Assembly (NCBI RefSeq): GCF_030272615.1
Contig: NC_081415.1
Coordinates: 372,849,009 to 372,913,008, forward strand
DNA length: 64,000 nt
From: Cryptomeria japonica
Lineage: Eukaryota > Streptophyta > Pinopsida > Cupressales > Cupressaceae
Reading direction: 5' to 3'
Shown one piece after another: positions 33,056 to 44,322 of the stretch. Both the position numbers and the translations under genes were made by a program. The notes under the pieces were generated by a model that saw only the letters and a list, made by a program, of their open reading frames with translations, ran no database searches and was not told the DNA's origin. Position 1 is the first letter of the stretch, and each line of letters starts with the position of its first letter.

Positions 33056-34379
33056 TGTAGCATAGGAATTTGGAAATCATCACAAACATTATAAACATAC
33101 TAATCATTAGCTCAATCACAAAAGCTCAATTGCAATGATCTATCCTAAACACATTCAATAGAGACATAAAGATAAAACATTCAAAAGTAAATACTATGCA
33201 AACCATATGCAGATCTGAATGCTTCCTTCATGCAGCTCCATTGGTCTTCTTTCCTCTTCAAATAGTTTGGTTGTGGATCTCACCTACAAGTGCACATACA
33301 TAATTGAAAGCAAGTAGACAAGATTATTGATCAAGAGTACTCGAAATGTGATTGATTAGAAATTCGATTATCTGATTAGGGGGTTCAAAATGCGATCAAT
33401 TGGGGTTTGATTGAAGAAATTCATCCAATTTATAGACAAATTGGAGAGATGGATCAAATTAGCATGATTCAATTCAAATGGAAATTGCAAATCAATTATG
33501 TCAATTATGACAAATTATGACAAATTATGCACTTTCTATGCAAAATTTGATTGATTGATAATTCATGACAATTTATGACAAATTTCTATGTCAAGAATTG
33601 ATTGATTGTCAATTATGACAAATTATGACAAATTTCTATGTCATTCCCATGAATTTAGGAGAGAAATAGGAGGAAATTGAAATTAGGAATTAAGAAATTA
33701 GAAAAATTAGAAAAAGAGGAATTAGGAAATTAAGAATTAGGAAAATGATGAAAATTAGGAAATTAGTGAATTAATCAATAATTTTTCATTTATTAATTAA
33801 TTCATTCACAAAGAGGAATAATTAGCCAATTAAATGAACATTTAATTGCGACAAGAAGACTTAGGATAAATAAATAATTTATTAATCCTAAAGAGGGAAA
33901 TGACAAACCAGGTTAAATGATTAAATCATGAAACCCTAGAAGATGAATTAGCAAATGCAAGGATGACAATTAGGTCTTGATGTAAAATTGATTTGATCAT
34001 GATTCTTGATTAACAAAGGACCAATGTGATAAATGATCTGATTGATAAATGTGCCAATTGATGAGGAACAATGAATAATTGATCCAAATTGACATAATTG
34101 AGACAAACAATGATCGATGATAAATCGATCGCAAAAGGACAAGATTGACAAGAGGACAAGGATTGATGACGAATCATGACTGAAAATTGCTATCGACAAT
34201 ACCTAATTCGAAAGTGAGAAAAATGAGGAATGCAGAAGAAGGACTCGATGCTCACAAATGATAAAGACCAAGTGCTCAACATAGAAGAAATGTTAATGTG
34301 ATGCAAAAACCTAAAATGAGGCAATGCGCAAATGTTAAAGTATGACTCTGCAAGCGTTGACCATTTTTAGGTGTCTACA
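33056..34379 (-). repeat. Element F 3' LTR
   Basis: On the minus strand it runs from TGTAGACACC to CTATGCTACA. It contains short internal repeats of CAAATTATGACAAATT type (33496-33640 on the plus strand). It matches 49187-50510 along the full length. Confidence 0.93.
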
Positions 34380-36418
34380 TTTTGCCCCTCTTTGAGACAA
34401 TGTGATTTTAAGCGTTGTTTCAAAGAACAATAATGAAAATGCCCCAGACAATGAAAATGACATATGAAAATGCCCCAGACAATAATAATGACATATGCAT
34501 GCCCCCTCGAGGAATTGGCCGGAAACATGCAGAAAAGAGGCCAATTGATCGATAAGAATGACAGAAGATGATAGGATCAAACGGACTGCCAAGACTGATG
34601 GAAGAAATGTTAGTAAGAAGAAATTAGACAAAGGACAGTTAGAGACGAAGAAAAACTTGCTTTCAGTAATGCACTTTGTAGGTGAGAACCTTTATTTAAT
34701 GTAGCAAAATGGATGCGTAGCATCATGGCATTGAAGGCCAGAGCTGAAATGCAACCCTTTTTGCAAAAGGCAGACACATTGCAGACAAACAATAATCACA
34801 ACCAAAAAGAAAAGGACCATGATCCATCTCGGTCACTCTAAATCACTCAGTGACATCATCGAGCAACATAGGAACATGATCAAAGCCAAAGATAAATCAG
34901 TAAAAAGATAAGATGCACAAATTCCAACAAATCAAACAAACATCTTGATCTTCATTGTCAAAAGTTGAAAGTGCTGAGAGGATGATCATGCTATCTGATT
35001 TCAGGACATGCGGTACCCCGTCTAAGATAGGACATAGTCTGGTTTCAAGTATACCACACCCTGTATAAGACCCATGATAGTAGAGACAAGGACAAATGAT
35101 AGTGATGCTGATGTTCGATTGATATGACAATTGTGATCAGTTTGAATGTCTGGTTTGATGGAAAAGTTCATCTGTTTACGTGATTTCATTTAAAGCATAG
35201 TGTTGGATTGCGTGTCGTTGGAGGGATGCTCAGTGATCTGTCTTATGCATAGAGCAGTTATATTTTTGTTTTGCTTTTCGAGATTTCACAATTTTTTTTT
35301 ATGTTCATTTTTTCAGGACTTTATTTGACTTTTTAGGGATTTTCTCAAGACATTTTTCAATTTTTTTGGATTATTTCAGGACATTTTTCAATTTTTTTTT
35401 TGAATTATTTCAGGACATTTTTCAATTTTTTTTTGAATTATTTCAAGACATTTTTCAATTTTTATGATTTTGCCCCGAGTGTCTAGCAAGGCAAGGAATA
35501 TGATAGGTGAATAAATAGGCTTGCTGAAATGATGGTGGATAGAGGGAAGACAAAGGCTTTTTATTATGGAGACAATACGGATGCAATTTGCAAGGGCTAT
35601 GGCATGATGGGACAAGAGACTGGATATGACAATGTAAAGCAATGACATGGCATGAGGGACATGTCAAGAGGTTTTTGAAACCATGTTTAAATTTTGCGTC
35701 CTTATGTTAGATCAAGATCAAGGAATGAAAAAGAGTGTATGGATAGTGATAGGATATGGAGAGGATAAGCAAGACCAAGAATGGATAAGGGACATGGACT
35801 GAAGATCGGGGTAGGCTAAGGGATAGTGGCAGAAAGTTGCAATAAGCCAGGGAATATGGATGAAAGGATGTAATAAGCAAATGGATAAATGACCAAAAGC
35901 TATGATAGACTGAAAGCTGTAAACAAGATGCATGATGCTCATGAAGATCGTCAGCCTTGTCAAGATCAAAGGTGGAAAGGGAAACTGGACATGAGGGACA
36001 ATAGGATATGAAGGGTAATGACATGGTATGATAGGATAATGAAGGGCAATAGGATATGAAGGAGGAAATCTGCCCCCAAGTGTGGTGTGCAAGAAGTTCA
36101 TAGATTACACATGATGCCTGTTTGCCAGGTTTTCATCACGGTACTTGCCCAAGGCGCCTGTTTGCCAGGTTTTCACCAGAGGACGAATTATTTTTGCTTT
36201 ACCTTTTTTTTTTCTTTTTTTTTTCACTTTTATTTTTTTTTGTATTTTGACTTTTTCAATAGAAGATGGACACATGATAGGGGATGGAAGAAGGACTCAA
36301 ACATATTTTTGTTTGGATAGTAGCCTTGAACAGAAAATGGACCATGACCTTTAAAAGTATGCTCAAAGACGTTGGTAGGATAAGGACATGGAAAATAAGA
36401 TGAAACTAAGGTGAGGAT
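34380..36418 (-). other. Element F untranslated 3' region with polypurine tract
   Basis: The polypurine tract lies at 34380-34394 next to the LTR. About 2 kb follow with no recognisable domain. It holds a 32-33-bp tandem array (35346-35465; four copies of a CAGGACATTTTTCAATTT unit) and a duplicated GCCTGTTTGCCAGGTTTTCA (36117-36136 and 36155-36174) related to the G block at 31958. Open frames of 70-130 codons here look like chance. Confidence 0.6.
35346..35465. repeat. Tandem repeat, about four copies of a 32-33-bp unit
   Basis: Units read CA(G/A)GACATTTTTCAATT followed by a T-run and GAATTATTT. T-run lengths differ between copies, as expected for slippage. Confidence 0.8.
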
Positions 36419-38641
36419 TTATGCAAAGGATTGGACCAAAGGGATGGAAGGATGGAAAATATGCATTGGATAATGGATAGGGTATTGGAAGAACTGGGCT
36501 TGAGTGGATGGAAATGAAGGCAAGATCAACATTGGCACACACCTTGAGGGGTGATGGATTGATGGAGGAAAAATGGATCTCAGATTGTGAGATTTGGATG
36601 GAGGAAAGGCTTGGGATTTTGGGACATAGGGGCCCAAAATGGAAGAAGGAGGTGATGGAGGAAAAAATTTGAGAGGTTTGGATGGAGGAATAGCAATTTT
36701 GGATGCCAAGTTGGATGTTTCTTTAGGCTTTTGTGCTTCAAGGAGTTGCTTAGGGATCCACATGGTTTTTGATTTTTCATGCTTTTGTGGTTCCTTGGAG
36801 TGCATTGCTTGCACAAGGGATTTCGAAACCCATATATATTTTGACTTTGCTTTATTTTGCTCAGTGGGCCTTTGTGGCCTTTTGGATTTTTCTTTTTCTT
36901 TATAGATCATATTGTTCTTTTTTTTGACATGTCGATTATATTGGACATGTTGATCCTTGAATACATGTGGATTGCTAGATTTATGACTTTTATAATTAGC
37001 ATCCAAATTGCTTGGAGGAGGAAAGGAATGCATGGATGGATATGAATGAAATGGAGTTCTCTTGGATTGATGAAATTTACTCAAGGATGTGTGCCTTTGC
37101 TGACCTTGCATAGAGGATGAAGGGATATAAGGACCTAAGATGGATGGAAGGCATGATGGGGAAGGTGTATGTTTTGATTTTGATGGAGGGATGCCAATGT
37201 CTTGAGAGTGAGTTGTGTAGACATGACCCTTAAGATCTTCTTTAATATGGAGGGGTTCTTTCTCATGAAGGTCTACTCCTTTGCATTTATGAATATCTTG
37301 ACTTGTAGGATACTCTTTTCTTTGGGAAGAATACGCGAGTCCATTATGAGGTGGATATGATATGAGAGAAATAATGAGATCTTGAAGTGGGTCGGATTGC
37401 ACCAAAGTGGAAGAACCCATTGTTAATGTCAGGGGTTCATGAACATCCTGCACTGACATGTTAGAATCATGAGGGGGATTAGGATCGTGAGGGGGACTAG
37501 GATTGTGTAGTGGACATGGTTCAATGATAGGCTCTTCAAGAGATGGAATGGGAGAGATAATGGGACCATCACAAGAAATATGATCTTGGAGTGGATATGG
37601 AGCATTAGGACAAGGAGATGGAGTAACAAAAGGATCTTGTGGAGGATTTAAAGGAATAATTTGATCTTGACAAGGAGAAAGATCATTGGAATCCTCTTTA
37701 AAGTTGCTTTGGTCTTGACTTTTAATGGGATCATCCAAAAAGATGGAAGGGATATCTTGATCTTTCTCAAGAAGTGGAATGTCAATGGGATTTGAAAGGA
37801 CATTTTTTTCATGACATGGAATGGGATCGTTTGGGATTGGATGGACTGGGATATCTTGATCTTGCTCAAGGAATGGAATGTCGATAGGACTTTGGATAGG
37901 ATGGACAAGAATAGGGGAATCATAATGAGTGTCTGGGGAAATGGGATCTTGGTCAACAATTGGATGGGATGATAAGGTTTCAGGATCTTGATCTTGATCT
38001 ATTTTAAGACATGTTTCTTCATACTCTAAATTATCCTCTTGACATGAGGTTGGACTTTGGATATGCATGGAGGATTCTGACAAGGGATCAATGGTTTGGC
38101 ATGAAGGAAATGCATTTTGAACATTTGTGATGGATTCTGGCAAGGAATCAATGCTTGAACATGAGGAAGAAGGACTTCGAATGGGGTCCTCTAAAATAGG
38201 TAATGGCAAGAAAGTGCATGGTGGCATTGGGTCTTGTATTTCTAAAACATGACAAGGATGTGCATCATGAATTGGATTATCTTGGCAATCAATTATGGAT
38301 AGCCCTTGGATAATTGCATCCTTGGGTGTACTGTTTGATGAGGATAATATGGAAGGTTCTTGTGAAACTTCTAGAGGTGTAGGGATAGATGCCACTAGAG
38401 AGTCAATTTGCTTATGGGGGGATGAGGCATTGCTAGACATAATTATATTATCTTGATCTTCCTCAAAGAACTCACTTGGTAGTTTCCTTAAGATCATTGC
38501 AATAAAGCCACCTTTCTTGCGAGGTTTTGACATGGTTGTATCTGGAATTTGAACTTGTTTTTGGTTTAATGTCATGTTTTGATATTGGACTTGGTTCAAT
38601 TGTTCTGACATGTTTGAAACTTGGGTTGGTGTGTGCTGCAA
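36419..38641 (-). CDS. Element F giant Pro/Gln/Ser-rich ORF, main uninterrupted part (740 codons)
   Basis: The longest open frame in the window. No known domain recognised. It is rich in Pro, Ser, Asp, His and Gln. The first 60 residues are Gln-rich, then KPRKKGGFIAMILRKLPSEF, then a very long Asp-Pro-Ile-rich acidic region, then a basic region with two copies of (K)(Y/T)(I/M)W(V/I)(S/P)K.L.(Q/E)A (SKYIWVSKSLVQA and SKTMWIPKQLLEA) and two copies of S.LGPY(I/V)P (near 37100 and 36640). It is likely disordered. It is the C-terminal part of a frame that continues through 38642-39006 and, beyond E1, 46871-47131. Staying open over 2.2 kb in an otherwise decayed region suggests recent constraint or youth, as the low F LTR divergence also does. 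Function unknown. Confidence 0.7.
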   Translation of the reverse strand: MQHTPTQVSNMSEQLNQVQYQNMTLNQKQVQIPDTTMSKPRKKGGFIAMILRKLPSEFFEEDQDNIIMSSNASSPHKQIDSLVASIPTPLEVSQEPSILSSSNSTPKDAIIQGLSIIDCQDNPIHDAHPCHVLEIQDPMPPCTFLPLPILEDPIRSPSSSCSSIDSLPESITNVQNAFPSCQTIDPLSESSMHIQSPTSCQEDNLEYEETCLKIDQDQDPETLSSHPIVDQDPISPDTHYDSPILVHPIQSPIDIPFLEQDQDIPVHPIPNDPIPCHEKNVLSNPIDIPLLEKDQDIPSIFLDDPIKSQDQSNFKEDSNDLSPCQDQIIPLNPPQDPFVTPSPCPNAPYPLQDHISCDGPIISPIPSLEEPIIEPCPLHNPSPPHDPNPPHDSNMSVQDVHEPLTLTMGSSTLVQSDPLQDLIISLISYPPHNGLAYSSQRKEYPTSQDIHKCKGVDLHEKEPLHIKEDLKGHVYTTHSQDIGIPPSKSKHTPSPSCLPSILGPYIPSSSMQGQQRHTSLSKFHQSKRTPFHSYPSMHSFPPPSNLDANYKSHKSSNPHVFKDQHVQYNRHVKKKNNMIYKEKEKSKRPQRPTEQNKAKSKYIWVSKSLVQAMHSKEPQKHEKSKTMWIPKQLLEAQKPKETSNLASKIAIPPSKPLKFFPPSPPSSILGPYVPKSQAFPPSKSHNLRSIFPPSIHHPSRCVPMLILPSFPSTQAQFFQYPIHYPMHIFHPSIPLVQSFA

Positions 38642-39006
38642 CCTTTGTTTTTGAATGTTTGGTTGTTGTTGTTGACATTAATATATTGATTGAACTTGAA
38701 CTTGTTGATATTCCACCATTGGTTGGACTATTTGTTGACATTGTATGGCTGGTTGGACATATTGTTGAAATTGGACTATTGGTTGTATTGGTTGTATATG
38801 TTGGACAATTGGTTGAACCATTGGTTGTGATGGTTGAAAATGTGGTTGATAGTAAACACCTTCTTGTTCTTGTTGTGGAGGCACATAATGTTGAAATTGA
38901 TGTTGTCTCTTTTCTTGAAATTATTTCATCATCTCTATTTGGGAGAGGAGAGCTGGTATGTCTGATCGTTCAAGAAGAGATCTTACATCAATTGGCTCAA
39001 TATTTG
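38642..39006 (-). pseudogene. Element F ORF, Gln-rich segment upstream of the main open part
   Basis: The same frame as 36419-38641 reads through this stretch with two TAA interruptions (about 38920 and 38676). It encodes LLERSDIPALLSQIEMM, then a Gln/Pro/Val-rich repeat region (many QPIVQ, QFQQ, QQIVQP motifs). At 39006 it is cut by E1; 39002-39006 is the ATTTG duplication. The frame resumes at 46871. Confidence 0.7.
39002..39006. repeat. Target-site duplication of E1, left copy (ATTTG)
   Basis: ATTTG abuts TGTAAAGCGG at 39007, and the same five bases follow GATGCTACA at 46871-46875. Confidence 0.92.
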
Positions 39007-40218
39007 TGTAAAGCGGAAAAATCGAACCCTAATTGTTCTCCCCTCCCCAACTCCAAGGAGAGAGAAGGGAGAGTCACTAGGGTTGATGGTTTTCACTTAG
39101 GAGAGACTTTACATTCAAAAGAGGGGTTGAAACCCACAAGATCCAATCCCACACAATGCAAGATTGGATTCTAAATGAGTTTCAAGGGTTGTGACATCAA
39201 GGATACCCTCTTTTGTAAAGAATGTAGATAGAAAGATTGAACTAGGAATGCATGTAAAGTAGGAAAGATTCTCTTATAAACAGAGATAGGGATATGGGAT
39301 GAAGCTGCGGACCTGGAATTAGCAGTAAAATGTCGAGATGGTGCTGTTCTGCAAATTTGAGCGAAAGTTGACAAGACGATGGCGCCCGGCGTGCACACAA
39401 TCCTCCGAAAAATCCGTGAAACGAAGGGGGATCTGTTCGTCTTTGCAGAAGGATTCCAGATCTTCAATTACAGCCGCGTACCTGCAACCTACACACAGAA
39501 AAGAGAGGACGATTGGGGGGTTAGGGATGAGGGGTTTGCCTTTAGGTCAAACCCCGGTTTTGGAATTAACCAAGAAATGAGAATGTTGTAAATGTAAATG
39601 TTTATAATGTAAACAAGTACTGATGCCTTGTTGTAAGAATGTTTGTATTCTTACATGCGAAGGTGTAATGTATGTAGTATGTTGTATGTTGTATGTGATC
39701 TCCTCTTCAATGGTTGAATCCTTGTCTTGAATGCAACACCTAGCCTTGAATGGAGACTTAGAATGCTCAATTGCTTCAAGGAATGCTTGAATGCTTGAAT
39801 GTTTGAATGTTTGAATATCGCTTCCACCTTTTGCCCACATATCTTCCTCCTTTTCCTCTTTTTCTCCCTTTCTAGGAGAGGAAAAGTAGTTTATATACTT
39901 GTCAATTAGGGCTGATAGACTGATTTTTCCGACCTTAGGCCGACCAGGAAACATTATTTCCTGAATTGCAAACTTAAAGACCCGATGCCCAAAAGAGACC
40001 GGGCCCAAAATAGGGCCAGGGGCCAGGGCGTTGGGCGCCATGGTCCCACCTCCCGGGACAGCAGGGTGCAAGGAGGGATCAGGCCAGGGTGCAGAAAAAT
40101 GCAGTTTTTGGTGTTGTAAATAGGTTTCGGGGTCTCCATTATGGTTCAACATTGTGCTGCCATCGTGAAGACCCAAATGCAGTTGAAATTGCAAGTGTCA
40201 CAATTTTAGGATGCTACA
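39007..40218 (-). repeat. E1 3' LTR
   Basis: On the minus strand it runs TGTAGCATCC to TTTACA. TATA-like AAGTATATAAACTAC lies on the minus strand near 39886-39900. It carries one copy of the 31-bp U3 hairpin unit (about 40018-40047), where the 5' copy has three. Most differences from 45597-46870 are transitions. Confidence 0.93.
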
Positions 40219-41189
40219 TTTAGCCCCCACTTTAGCGGGAGTATAAGCGTACACTTATACTTCCGGTAAAGTACAAGGAAACAACATTGAAAAACTTTCA
40301 CCATGTCAAGGAGGCAAGATACACCAAGACCCCAGTGGACAAAGGATCTTACGAATTTGATTGACAAAGTAAAAGGGAAGATCACGAAGGAGAACCATGA
40401 CTATCAGTAGTAAGGTTCCCTCACTATGAGTCATGCAAGAAAGATATCAAAAATTTTCAAGGCAAAGCTAAATTTGTCAAGAAATTTTCAAGTATCCTGA
40501 AAAGATATGAACGGGATGTATGCCCCCCTACGTTAAAGTGATCGCACACACCTCACCGGGGGTGATTGCTTTAAGGTAGTGATACATATAAGAAATGAGA
40601 AAGGAGCACGTTATCACAAGGATTTAGCCCCCAAGTGTGAGATAAGCCCAAGGATAATAGATACAAAACACAAAGCACAAGGTGACTTCGCTTTCCTCGG
40701 GGTCAGTATGCTGTATGATAATTCATGTATATCATATGTATGTATGCATAATTGTTCTTCATTCCCCAATCAAGGAAGGTCACCTAGAAGAAGGGAACAC
40801 ATGTGTCTTTTGAGTCAACATGAGAGAGACCAAAAGAGATCTCAATGTTTTGCATCGTCCTCAAGTAGACAACACTAAGGACAACAAATAGAAGAATGAG
40901 AATAACACATAGAAGAAGTAACAAAAGAGATCAAGAGAGGAGGAGAGAGTCTGCTATGCTAATGAAACTAGTCTAGCACGTCATCTACCCCCCGATCTTG
41001 CTGATCAATATTTCGGGAAGGCAGGAAACACGCTAGAGGAGGAACATCCAACACAGTAGATGGAGCTATCACAAGATCCAAACAAGGGCTATGTTCATGT
41101 TCCAAGCCACGTTGTTCTTGTCTAGGAGCTAGGATAAGTTCTTTAGAAAATTCATTAGATAAATGGTTATCAACATCAACATATTCATA
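40219..41189 (-). other. E1 untranslated 3' region and polypurine tract
   Basis: The minus strand has AAAGTGGGGGCTAAA (40219-40233) against the 3' LTR. A second purine block with CCCCC on the plus strand occurs near 40625-40635 and another near 40985-40995. No coding domain is recognised. pol is absent here although it would normally follow protease. Confidence 0.65.
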
Positions 41190-43028
41190 CTAACTATCAG
41201 AATGAACAGGAGTAACATTTTCATCATGAATAACATTTTCATCTATATCATCATCAAGATTTATAAAAATAGGATCTTTAACTCGCACAGGATCAAGACC
41301 ATCATGCATCTTATGTTTAGGAGATTTCGGCTCAATCGTCAGCTGAGGAGAAAATGGAATAATACTGGTTGAAGGTGTTTTTGGGGATTGCAAAGTTTGA
41401 GAAGCAGCTGCCTGAGCTCTAAGATGACGCTTTCGTCGGCGTTCACGTGTAGAACGATTCTGTCTAGTCTTAGTAGGAAGTTGAGGAGATTGAGGAGGAG
41501 GAATGTTCTCATCCTTATCACTTGGGTGTTTAGGTTGTGGTCTCTTAGGTTGAATAATAGGAGAAGAGGAAGGTCTCTTCTCTCCATAAGAGGAAGGAGG
41601 AGGAACTTCTCCATATAAGGGAGGAATACTTGGTTTAGGAAGGAGACCAAGTCCATCATGACGAGGAGGGATAGGTCTACTTTTAAGAAGTTTATTAGAT
41701 ATAGGCATAGTCACATTCATAGGGATAGGTTGGGAATCTTCTTGAGGAAAGACATTAGTTTTATCTTTCAAAGGAAGAACTTCCTTCTCAAGAATGATAG
41801 GAATATCAAGTTTGGGTGTTCTAGGTTCACTTAGAGATAGGATCATTTCCTTTTTCCACTTTTGATAAGATTTGAAAAGATGATCACTTCGCGGAGGAAG
41901 AGATTGGAATTGTTTAGGCCAAAAGTAATCAATAGGAACGCTAGAAGTTCTTTCAGCTGGTTTAAAGAGGCTATGATTGATAGTAACAACTTCACCATTA
42001 TGGGGAAATTTCAAACACTTGTGAATAGGAGAAGCAATAGCTTTCATGGAAGATAGCCAAGGATAGCCTAGCTTCACACAAAATTGTTCAGATGATGGAA
42101 TAATAGCAAAGTCCACATCAAGGGATTTGTTATGGACCTCAATAGGTAATGTAATAGAACCAATTGCAGGAGAAGAAAATGCATCAAATAATTTCACAAC
42201 CACATTTGTTTCATCATAGATCACTTGATTTAATTGCAAAGTAAAAAGAAATTCTTCAGTAATGATATTAACCATACAAGAAGGATCAATAAGCACTCCA
42301 TGGCAAGGTGTATTCTTGACTTTTGCAACTATATATAAAGGACCATCAAGTGCCCTGATAGTTTCACTAGAATCAAAGGTGATGGAAGGTTCTTTAGGGA
42401 TTTTCTGCTGCTCTACAAAGTTAATCACATTCGGAGTCATAGACACAAGATCATCAGGTGAGACAGAGGAATCATTAGTATCAATCGCATTAGAGGTATG
42501 AGAAGGCAATGGATCAGTAAAAATCTTAAGATTTTGGTTAGGAGGAGCTACAGATGTGTTGCCTTTATCATTCACACCAGAAACAGAGATAGTATTATTA
42601 TCAATCAAATCTTGAATTTTACCCTTTAAAGCAGAACATTTTTCAGTAGCATGCCCAAGATGACGATGAAATTGACAAAAAGATTTGTTATCAAAATAGG
42701 GTGAGTTAATCTTTGCATGATCTATTTTCTTTATAGGAGGGAGAGTGAGCACATTTTGGTCCAATAACTTATTCATAATACTATGCAATGATTCATTCAA
42801 AGGAGTAAACTTTCTTTCTTTCTTGAAAAACTTAGAAATAGGAGGCACACCTGATGCCGCATTCACATTGTTGTTGATGATGTTTTCATTGAATTTAATG
42901 GACTCTCTGTTCGGTTTAAACTTCCCAAATGGTTGTTGACTACTATCACCCTTATCACTCGGAGCCATAGGATTTACTTGTTCCATTTGACTCACAGTCA
43001 GTTGATAATTGTGAAGAGTTGCACACAA
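41190..43028 (-). CDS. E1 Gag zinc finger, protease and Pro-rich tail (612 codons)
   Basis: It follows gag in the same frame after one TAG (43026-43028). It contains FCQFHRHLGHATEKC (about residues 110-124), the Cys/His zinc motif typical of gypsy Gag ends; then the protease, with HGVLIDPSCMVNII in place of VLIDTGASVNII (Asp kept, Thr-Gly changed to Pro-Ser), and LGYPWLSSMKAIASPIHKCLKFP as its C-terminal core. The last 200 residues are Pro/Ser-rich with basic RERRRKRHLRAQ, ending VHDENVTPVHSDS-like acidic sequence. No RT follows. The altered active site may mean the protease is dead. The long open frame suggests the element was recently translated. Confidence 0.8.
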   Translation of the reverse strand: MCATLHNYQLTVSQMEQVNPMAPSDKGDSSQQPFGKFKPNRESIKFNENIINNNVNAASGVPPISKFFKKERKFTPLNESLHSIMNKLLDQNVLTLPPIKKIDHAKINSPYFDNKSFCQFHRHLGHATEKCSALKGKIQDLIDNNTISVSGVNDKGNTSVAPPNQNLKIFTDPLPSHTSNAIDTNDSSVSPDDLVSMTPNVINFVEQQKIPKEPSITFDSSETIRALDGPLYIVAKVKNTPCHGVLIDPSCMVNIITEEFLFTLQLNQVIYDETNVVVKLFDAFSSPAIGSITLPIEVHNKSLDVDFAIIPSSEQFCVKLGYPWLSSMKAIASPIHKCLKFPHNGEVVTINHSLFKPAERTSSVPIDYFWPKQFQSLPPRSDHLFKSYQKWKKEMILSLSEPRTPKLDIPIILEKEVLPLKDKTNVFPQEDSQPIPMNVTMPISNKLLKSRPIPPRHDGLGLLPKPSIPPLYGEVPPPSSYGEKRPSSSPIIQPKRPQPKHPSDKDENIPPPQSPQLPTKTRQNRSTRERRRKRHLRAQAAASQTLQSPKTPSTSIIPFSPQLTIEPKSPKHKMHDGLDPVRVKDPIFINLDDDIDENVIHDENVTPVHSDS

Positions 43029-44322
43029 CTATTGGAAAGAAGTAAACTCAGAAAATAGAAGTTTTTCTCTAATATCTTTTTGTAAATTAGAAATAAAGAT
43101 TCTTTGAATATCATTGTCAGGTACTGGAAAGGAAATTTGAGCATACAAATGCTTATATCTACCAATGAAATCAGTCACTTTTTCTTTAACACCTTGTTTA
43201 CAATGCATTAAATCAATCAAAGTAACCTTAGGACTTATATTGTTTTGAAATTGTTGAATAAAAGCATTTGCAAGTTGTTCGAAAGAAGTAATAGAATAAG
43301 AAGGCAATGAGCAATACCATTGTAGGGCTTTATCTCTTAATGTTCTAGTAAATAGCTTTGCAAGTAACCTTTGGTCATAAGCAAAATCGGTACATATTGT
43401 TTGAAAGGTCTTAACATGTGTTAGAGGATCACCCTTACCATTATAAAGCTCCAAATGCGGAATTTCAACATGTTTAGGGGGGGTAGCTCGAACAATGTCA
43501 AGAGAAAGTGGGCTCGCCACATCAAATGTGGGCACACTAAACTTAGATTGATTCATAGAGGCAATTTGTTGCTGTAAAGAAGAGACAGTTTGTGCAAGAT
43601 TGTTAATGGTCGCTTCAGTCGAAGAGTTCATATTAGATGTGTTAGATTGTGATGGAGGTATTATGTTATTGAAAGAAGGTAGAGAGTAAGGTGGTGGGAC
43701 ACTATGATAGTTAGTCATAGGAGATGATTGGAAAGTAGGAACACTACAAGGAGGAATGGAAGAGTTAAATGAATTGCCCCCTTGCGTCATGTTCATTTGT
43801 GGAGATATAATAGGGACACTCATTGAAGGAATGAATGAAGAAGTCGGATTGAATGAAGGAAGAGGGTTGATTGAAGAAGAGGAATTGCCCCCATGACTGG
43901 TGATCATAGGTGGGATGTCTTGTATTGAAGTAGTCATTATGTTTGATGTAAAAGTAGGTATACTAGCAATAGAAGTTGTCAAAGGAATAGAATGATTAAC
44001 CTGAGTAGGAGGTTGTGTATAACCTAAAGTTTCGGCACAACTCTTCATAGGCATCACATTCAAATCCACAATGTGTGAAATACCACGCAAAATATCAATT
44101 CCATTCTTATCACTTTGTACCATACGTTTTAGACCCTCAATTAATGAAAGAGCTTCGCTATCAGGGTATTCTTGAGACATCCATTGTTGAAAATCATCAA
44201 ATTGGTTATCCAATTTTGAAAGTTGTTCTACATTAAACCTCATGGAGGGCTTCTTCATCATTAAGAGGATTAGAGGAATTACCTATGTCCTCGTTAAATA
44301 GGCCATTCAAATTAGGTTCCAT
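43029..44322 (-). pseudogene. E1 Gag, N-terminal part
   Basis: The likely start is the ATG at 44322-44320 (MEPNLNGLFNEDIGNSSNP), matching the J start at 62881. A frameshift near 44240 separates this from the main frame (44261-43029, 410 codons). Features: a Ser/Pro/Asn-rich region, a short coiled coil (NNLAQTVSSLQQQIASM), then the capsid-like Retrotrans_gag block HVEIPHLELYNGKGDPLTHV, DKALQWYCSLPSYSITSFEQL and FIQQFQNNIS. It ends CAA-TAG-TTG, beyond which the frame continues for 612 codons. Confidence 0.85.

Noticed and set aside
33948-34199. 83-codon frame repeated at 50079-50330
   Set aside because: Located in the two F LTRs; duplication reflects the LTR pair, not a gene family.
38527-39174. 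215-codon hydrophobic plus-strand frame that looks like a membrane protein
   Set aside because: Antisense of the Gln-rich F ORF (CAA/CAG read backward gives Leu/Val) and it crosses the E1 boundary at 39007.
39547-40194. 215-codon frame on the minus strand, with near copy at 46137-46652
   Set aside because: It lies wholly inside the E1 LTR; both copies are open because the LTRs are similar. No coding signature.
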